64,000 nt of DNA from Halomonas borealis (GTDB taxonomy: Bacteria; Pseudomonadota; Gammaproteobacteria; Pseudomonadales; Halomonadaceae): assembly GCF_004798905.1 (NCBI RefSeq), contig NZ_SDMO01000003.1:62001-126000 (forward strand). Direction: 5' to 3'. Below the pieces are notes generated by a model. That model saw nothing but the letters and a program-made list of their open reading frames with translations. It ran no database searches and was not told the DNA's origin. A program made the position numbers and the translations under genes. This document shows, one piece after another, positions 60,264 to 64,000 of the stretch. Within the stretch, counting starts at the first letter, position 1. Every line of letters starts with the position of its first letter.

Positions 60264-62852
60264 CTACAGGCTGTTCTGCCAGTGATACAGCCACTCCAGC
60301 GCCTGACGCGGGCTCAGTTCGTCCAGCGCCAGCCCCGAGAGGTGCTCTACCACCGGGTGCGGGGCGCTGGCGAACAGGTCCGCTTGCTGGGGCTGTGGCG
60401 CGATGCCGTCGTCGGGCGGATCGCTGGGGCTGCGCTGACCCTGGTCGACCTCCTGCTGTTCCAGCGTCGCGAGCTTTTCTCGGGCCCGCGAGATCACGCC
60501 CTGGGGCACGCCGGCCAGCTGTGCGACCTGCAGGCCGTAGCTCTGGCTGGCCGGCCCGTCTTCCACGCTGTGCATGAACACGATGCCATCGCGATGCTCG
60601 GCCGCCGTCAGGTGCACGTTGGCCACGCCGGCGGCCTGCTCGGCCAGCGCGGTCATCTCGAAGTAGTGGGTGGCGAACAGCGTGAAGGCGCGGGTACGGG
60701 TCAGATGTTCGGCGCTGGCCCAGGCCAGCGACAGGCCATCGAAGGTGCTGGTGCCGCGGCCGATCTCGTCCATCAGCACCAGGCTCTGGTCGGTGGCGTT
60801 GTGCAGGATGTTGGCGGTCTCGGTCATCTCCACCATGAAGGTCGAGCGGCCGCCGGCCAGGTCGTCGGAGGAGCCGATGCGGGTGAAGATGCGATCCACC
60901 GGGCCGATGCTCGCGGTGTCGGCGGGGACGAAGCTGCCGGTGTGGGCGAGCAGGGTGATCAGCGCGGCCTGTCGCATGTAGGTGGACTTGCCGCCCATGT
61001 TGGGGCCGGTGATCACCAGCATGCGTCGCTCGTCGTCCATCGCCAGATCGTTGGGCACGAAGGGCGATTCACTGACCCGCTCGACCACCGGATGGCGGCC
61101 GCCACGGATATCGAGTCCCGGTGCCTCGGGCAGCGAGGGGCGTGCCAGGTCCAGCGAGCGGGCTCGTTCGGCCAGCGCGGCCAGCACGTCCAGGGCGGCC
61201 AGGGCCCGGCCGGTCGCCTGAAGAGGCGCGAGTTCGGCGTTGAGATCATCGAGCAGGCCGTCGTAGAGCAACTTCTCACGGGCCAGGGCGCGTGACTTGG
61301 CCGACAGCGCCTTGTCCTCGAACTCCTTGAGTTCGGGGATGATGAAGCGTTCGGCGTTCTTCAGCGTCTGACGGCGGATGTAGTCCACCGGCGCCTCGCG
61401 GGCCTGGGCACGGGGGATCTCGATGTAGTAGCCATGCACCCGGTTGTAGCCGACCTTGAGGCCGGCGAGCCCGGTGCGTTCGCGCTCGCGGGCCTCCAGC
61501 TGCACCAGGTAGTCGCCGGCGTTCTCGGCCAGGCCGCGGTGCTCGTCGAGCTCGGCGTCGAAGCCTTCGGCGATCACGCCGCCGTCGCGGATCACCACCG
61601 GCGGGTTCTCCATCAGGGCACGGTGCAGGGTGTCGGCGAGCTGGGGGTAGGGGCGGATATGATGCTTGAGCTCGTCCATGGCGGTGCCGTCATCATAGTC
61701 GGCCAGCTCGGCTTCAAGCGCGGGTAGGGCGGCCAGGGCATCGCGCAGCCGGGCGAGGTCGCGAGGGCGGGCGCTGTACAGCGCCACCCGGGCGAGGATG
61801 CGCTCCACGTCGCCGATCGCCTTGAGCGTCTCGCCCAACGGCATGAAACCATCCCGATCGAGCAGGGCGGCCACGGCGGCCTGGCGGGCGCCGACCCGCT
61901 CGCGGTCGCGTAGCGGGCGATTGAGCCAGCGTTTGAGCAGTCGCGAGCCCATGGCGGTGGCGGTGGTGTCCAGCACGCTGGCCAGGGTGTTGTCGGTACC
62001 GCCGCCGAGGTTGATGTCGATCTCCAGGTTACGGCGGCTGGCGGCGTCGATGACCACGGCATCGTCGCGGTTTTCCACGCCGATGGTGGTGACGTGGGGC
62101 AGGCTCGACCGCTGTGTGTCGCGGGCGTAGTCGACCAGCACGCCGGCGGCGATGAGGGCGGCCTCCAGGTGGGCGCAGCCGAAGCCGCGCAGGTCCTGGA
62201 CCGCGAACTGGTCACACAGGGTGCGGGTGGCCGCTTCGAGATCGAACAGCCAGTCGTTCTGCCGGCGCAGGCCACGGCGCTCCTCGAGCGTGGGTGGCAG
62301 GGAGAGCCCCTCGGCGATCAGCAGCTCCGCCGGGTCGAGGCGGGTCAGCTCGGCCAACATCTCGGTCTCGCCTTCCACCTCGAGCACGCTGAAGCGCCCG
62401 CTGGAAAGCTCCAACCAGGCCAGGCCCCAACGCTCGCCGGCAGGATGGATCGCCACTACCAGGTTGTCGCGACGGGCATCGAGCAGCGCCTCGTCGTAGA
62501 GGGTGCCGGGGGTGACGATGCGTACCACCTGGCGTTCCACCGGGCCCTTGGCGGCGTTGGGGTCGCCCATCTGCTCGCAGATGGCCACCGATTCGCCGGC
62601 GGCGACCAGGCGGGCCAGATAGTTCTCGGCGCTGTGATAGGGCACGCCGGCCATGGGGATCGGCTGGCCGGCCGACTGGCCGCGCTGGGTCAGGGTGATG
62701 TCGAGCAGCGTCGCGGCACGCCGGGCGTCGTCGAAGAAGAGTTCATAGAAGTCGCCCATGCGATAGAACAGCAGCACCTCGGGGTGCTCGCGCTTGATCT
62801 TCAGATACTGGGCCATCATCGGCGTGTGCGGCTTGGCGCTGGCCTGTGACAT
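60264..62852 (-). CDS. mutS: DNA mismatch repair protein MutS
   Basis: MutS recognises mismatches and small loops. The 862-residue protein has the mismatch-binding FYE motif (GDFYELF), the connector, lever and clamp domains, Walker [10 protein letters not shown] and Walker [18 protein letters not shown]-terminal helical part follows. The ATG at 62852 is supported by AAGGAA upstream; the open frame extends to 62975 but that piece is unlike MutS. It is divergent from pncC. Confidence 0.97.
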   Translation of the reverse strand: MSQASAKPHTPMMAQYLKIKREHPEVLLFYRMGDFYELFFDDARRAATLLDITLTQRGQSAGQPIPMAGVPYHSAENYLARLVAAGESVAICEQMGDPNAAKGPVERQVVRIVTPGTLYDEALLDARRDNLVVAIHPAGERWGLAWLELSSGRFSVLEVEGETEMLAELTRLDPAELLIAEGLSLPPTLEERRGLRRQNDWLFDLEAATRTLCDQFAVQDLRGFGCAHLEAALIAAGVLVDYARDTQRSSLPHVTTIGVENRDDAVVIDAASRRNLEIDINLGGGTDNTLASVLDTTATAMGSRLLKRWLNRPLRDRERVGARQAAVAALLDRDGFMPLGETLKAIGDVERILARVALYSARPRDLARLRDALAALPALEAELADYDDGTAMDELKHHIRPYPQLADTLHRALMENPPVVIRDGGVIAEGFDAELDEHRGLAENAGDYLVQLEARERERTGLAGLKVGYNRVHGYYIEIPRAQAREAPVDYIRRQTLKNAERFIIPELKEFEDKALSAKSRALAREKLLYDGLLDDLNAELAPLQATGRALAALDVLAALAERARSLDLARPSLPEAPGLDIRGGRHPVVERVSESPFVPNDLAMDDERRMLVITGPNMGGKSTYMRQAALITLLAHTGSFVPADTASIGPVDRIFTRIGSSDDLAGGRSTFMVEMTETANILHNATDQSLVLMDEIGRGTSTFDGLSLAWASAEHLTRTRAFTLFATHYFEMTALAEQAAGVANVHLTAAEHRDGIVFMHSVEDGPASQSYGLQVAQLAGVPQGVISRAREKLATLEQQEVDQGQRSPSDPPDDGIAPQPQQADLFASAPHPVVEHLSGLALDELSPRQALEWLYHWQNSL

Positions 62853-63064
62853 GGGCTTCCTTGACTGGCTGTGGAGACGATAGAAGTACACGGCGATCGG
62901 GATGGCGTGAGGCGCCATGCATATCGCGGACAAAGCCAGTATTCTACGCCCAAGGATGGCCGTCGTCAGGGTCATTGCGACAACCTCAGGGCCACCTCGC
63001 CGCGTGGCGCCCGCGCTTCGTGGCTGCCGCGAGCGGCCGAATGCGAGAATCTGGAGGGAAATCG

Positions 63065-63559
63065 ATGCCCGTATCGCCCGAGACGCGTCGTCTCGCCGAG
63101 CGCCTCGGCGCGCTGTGCCGCGAGGGCGGCATGAGCGTGGCCACCGCCGAGTCCTGCACCGGCGGCGGGGTGGCCAGTGCCATCACCGATATCGCCGGCA
63201 GTTCGAGCTATTTCGAGACCGGTTACGTGACCTATTCCAACGCCGCCAAGTCGCGCCTGCTGGACGTGCCCGGGGCGCTGCTCGAGCGCTTCGGGGCGGT
63301 CAGTCGCGAGGTGGTCGAGGCCATGGTCGCCGGCGCCTGCGCCGAGAGCGGCGCCGATATGTCGGTGGCGATCAGTGGGGTCGCCGGGCCCGGCGGCGGC
63401 AGCGACGAAAAGCCGGTGGGCACGGTGTGGCTGGCCTGGGGAGCCCCGGGGCGCATGCACGCCGTGTGTCATGTCTTCCCCGGGGAGCGCGACGCGGTAC
63501 GCGAGCAGGCCGTGGACGCCGCCCTCCAGGGGCTGATCAATGCCCTGGAGTCTGGTTAG
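63065..63559 (+). CDS. pncC: Nicotinamide-nucleotide amidase PncC (CinA C-terminal type)
   Basis: PncC hydrolyses nicotinamide mononucleotide to the acid form in NAD recycling. The 164-residue protein is the stand-alone CinA C-terminal domain with [29 protein letters not shown] and [20 protein letters not shown]. The ATG at 63065 is preceded by GAGGGAA. It lies just upstream of recA, the usual neighbour. Confidence 0.94.
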   Translation: MPVSPETRRLAERLGALCREGGMSVATAESCTGGGVASAITDIAGSSSYFETGYVTYSNAAKSRLLDVPGALLERFGAVSREVVEAMVAGACAESGADMSVAISGVAGPGGGSDEKPVGTVWLAWGAPGRMHAVCHVFPGERDAVREQAVDAALQGLINALESG

Positions 63560-63562
63560 GGT

Positions 63563-63592
63563 GGCCGCGGGCTGGTCGAGCGGCCGATTTTT
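63563..63592 (+). terminator. pncC terminator
   Basis: GGCCGC (63563-63568) pairs with GCGGCC (63580-63585), followed by a T-run. It separates pncC from the recA promoter. Confidence 0.65.
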
Positions 63593-63600
63593 CGTCATAC

Positions 63601-63620
63601 TACTGTGCAATAATACAGTG
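63601..63620 (+). promoter_or_regulatory. LexA (SOS) box of recA
   Basis: TACTGT-N8-ACAGTG contains the full CTGT-N8-ACAG core of the gammaproteobacterial LexA site, about 80 bp before recA. It predicts SOS induction. Confidence 0.88.
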
Positions 63621-63701
63621 CTTTTCGGCGGCCAGCGTGTCGCCACTTCGCCAATGTTTCGTCATCGCCGTGCCCCCACGGCGACCGTTTAGGAGACCCT
63701 C

Positions 63702-64000
63702 ATGGCTCAGGACGATAATCGTTCCAAGGCGCTCGACGCCGCGCTTTCCCAGATCGATCGCCAGTTCGGCAAGGGGACCGTGATGCGCCTGGGCGATACC
63801 CCGCGCGTGGTGATGCCGTCGGTGTCTACCGGTTCGCTGGGGCTGGACATCGCCCTGGGCATCGGTGGCCTGCCCTTCGGCCGGGTGGTCGAGATCTTCG
63901 GGCCCGAGTCATCGGGTAAGACGACCCTGACGCTGTCGGTGATCGCCCAGGCCCAGAAGCAAGGCAAAACCTGCGCCTTCATCGATGCCGAGCATGCCCT
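63702..64000 (+). CDS. recA: Recombinase RecA (3' end outside window)
   Basis: RecA forms filaments on single-stranded DNA, drives recombination and triggers LexA cleavage. The first 99 residues are present, with the N-terminal oligomerisation helix and Walker [10 protein letters not shown]. The ATG is preceded by AGGAG. The gene continues past the window edge, so its end and stop codon cannot be seen. Confidence 0.98.
   Translation, partial: MAQDDNRSKALDAALSQIDRQFGKGTVMRLGDTPRVVMPSVSTGSLGLDIALGIGGLPFGRVVEIFGPESSGKTTLTLSVIAQAQKQGKTCAFIDAEHA

Overview
The window is a GC-rich, tightly packed stretch of housekeeping chromosome from a gammaproteobacterium. Protein sequences and gene neighbourhoods (rseP-bamA-lpx-dnaE-accA-tilS, ubiE-ubiJ-ubiB-hisE-tatABC, pilMNOPQ-aroKB-gltBD, fdxA-mutS-pncC-recA) resemble Pseudomonas and Halomonas relatives. 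A halomonad is my best guess, by inference only. I see no phage, transposon, CRISPR array, tRNA or rRNA.

Layout. 1-14514 (+): envelope biogenesis (rseP, bamA, lpxD, fabZ, lpxA, lpxB), then rnhB, dnaE, accA and tilS. 14521-16053 (-): ppx. 16494-22601 (+): rho, the overlapping set ubiD-fre-folM, and a DAHP synthase gene behind an attenuator-like leader. 22724-23731 (-): hemB. 23939-24601 (+): elbB. 24737-37135 (-): tatC, tatB, tatA, hisE, ubiB, ubiJ, ubiE, a DUF971 gene, hslU, hslV, a SPOR-domain gene, argS and priA. 37280-39031 (+): rpmE and a short malic enzyme. 39104-42463 (-): a DUF481 outer-membrane protein and PBP1A. 42723-59280 (+): pilMNOPQ, aroK, aroB, gltB, gltD, pyrG, kdsA and eno. 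59494-59660 (+): a small RNA of the RsmZ/CsrB type. 59756-62852 (-): fdxA and mutS. 63065-64000 (+): pncC and the start of recA behind a LexA box.

Genes that work together: outer-membrane assembly and lipid A/Kdo synthesis (bamA, lpxD/A/B, kdsA); fatty-acid synthesis (accA, fabZ); ubiquinone synthesis (ubiD, ubiE, ubiJ, ubiB); the aromatic pathway (DAHP synthase, aroK, aroB); glutamate synthase (gltB, gltD); Tat export; the HslVU protease; the type IV pilus alignment complex and secretin; and DNA repair (mutS, recA).

The most interesting signals are non-coding. First, between eno and fdxA there is an RNA of about 165 nt with thirteen GGA motifs, a sigma70-like promoter and a GacA-type palindrome centred about 180 bp upstream. 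Second, the DAHP synthase gene is preceded by two aromatic-rich short ORFs and a terminator/antiterminator pair. Third, several genes normally found in these neighbourhoods are missing from their expected places (skp, trxA, hisI, and the ftsB-to-rpoS segment). In addition, a block of about 40 kb separates tilS from pyrG, which adjoin in Pseudomonas.
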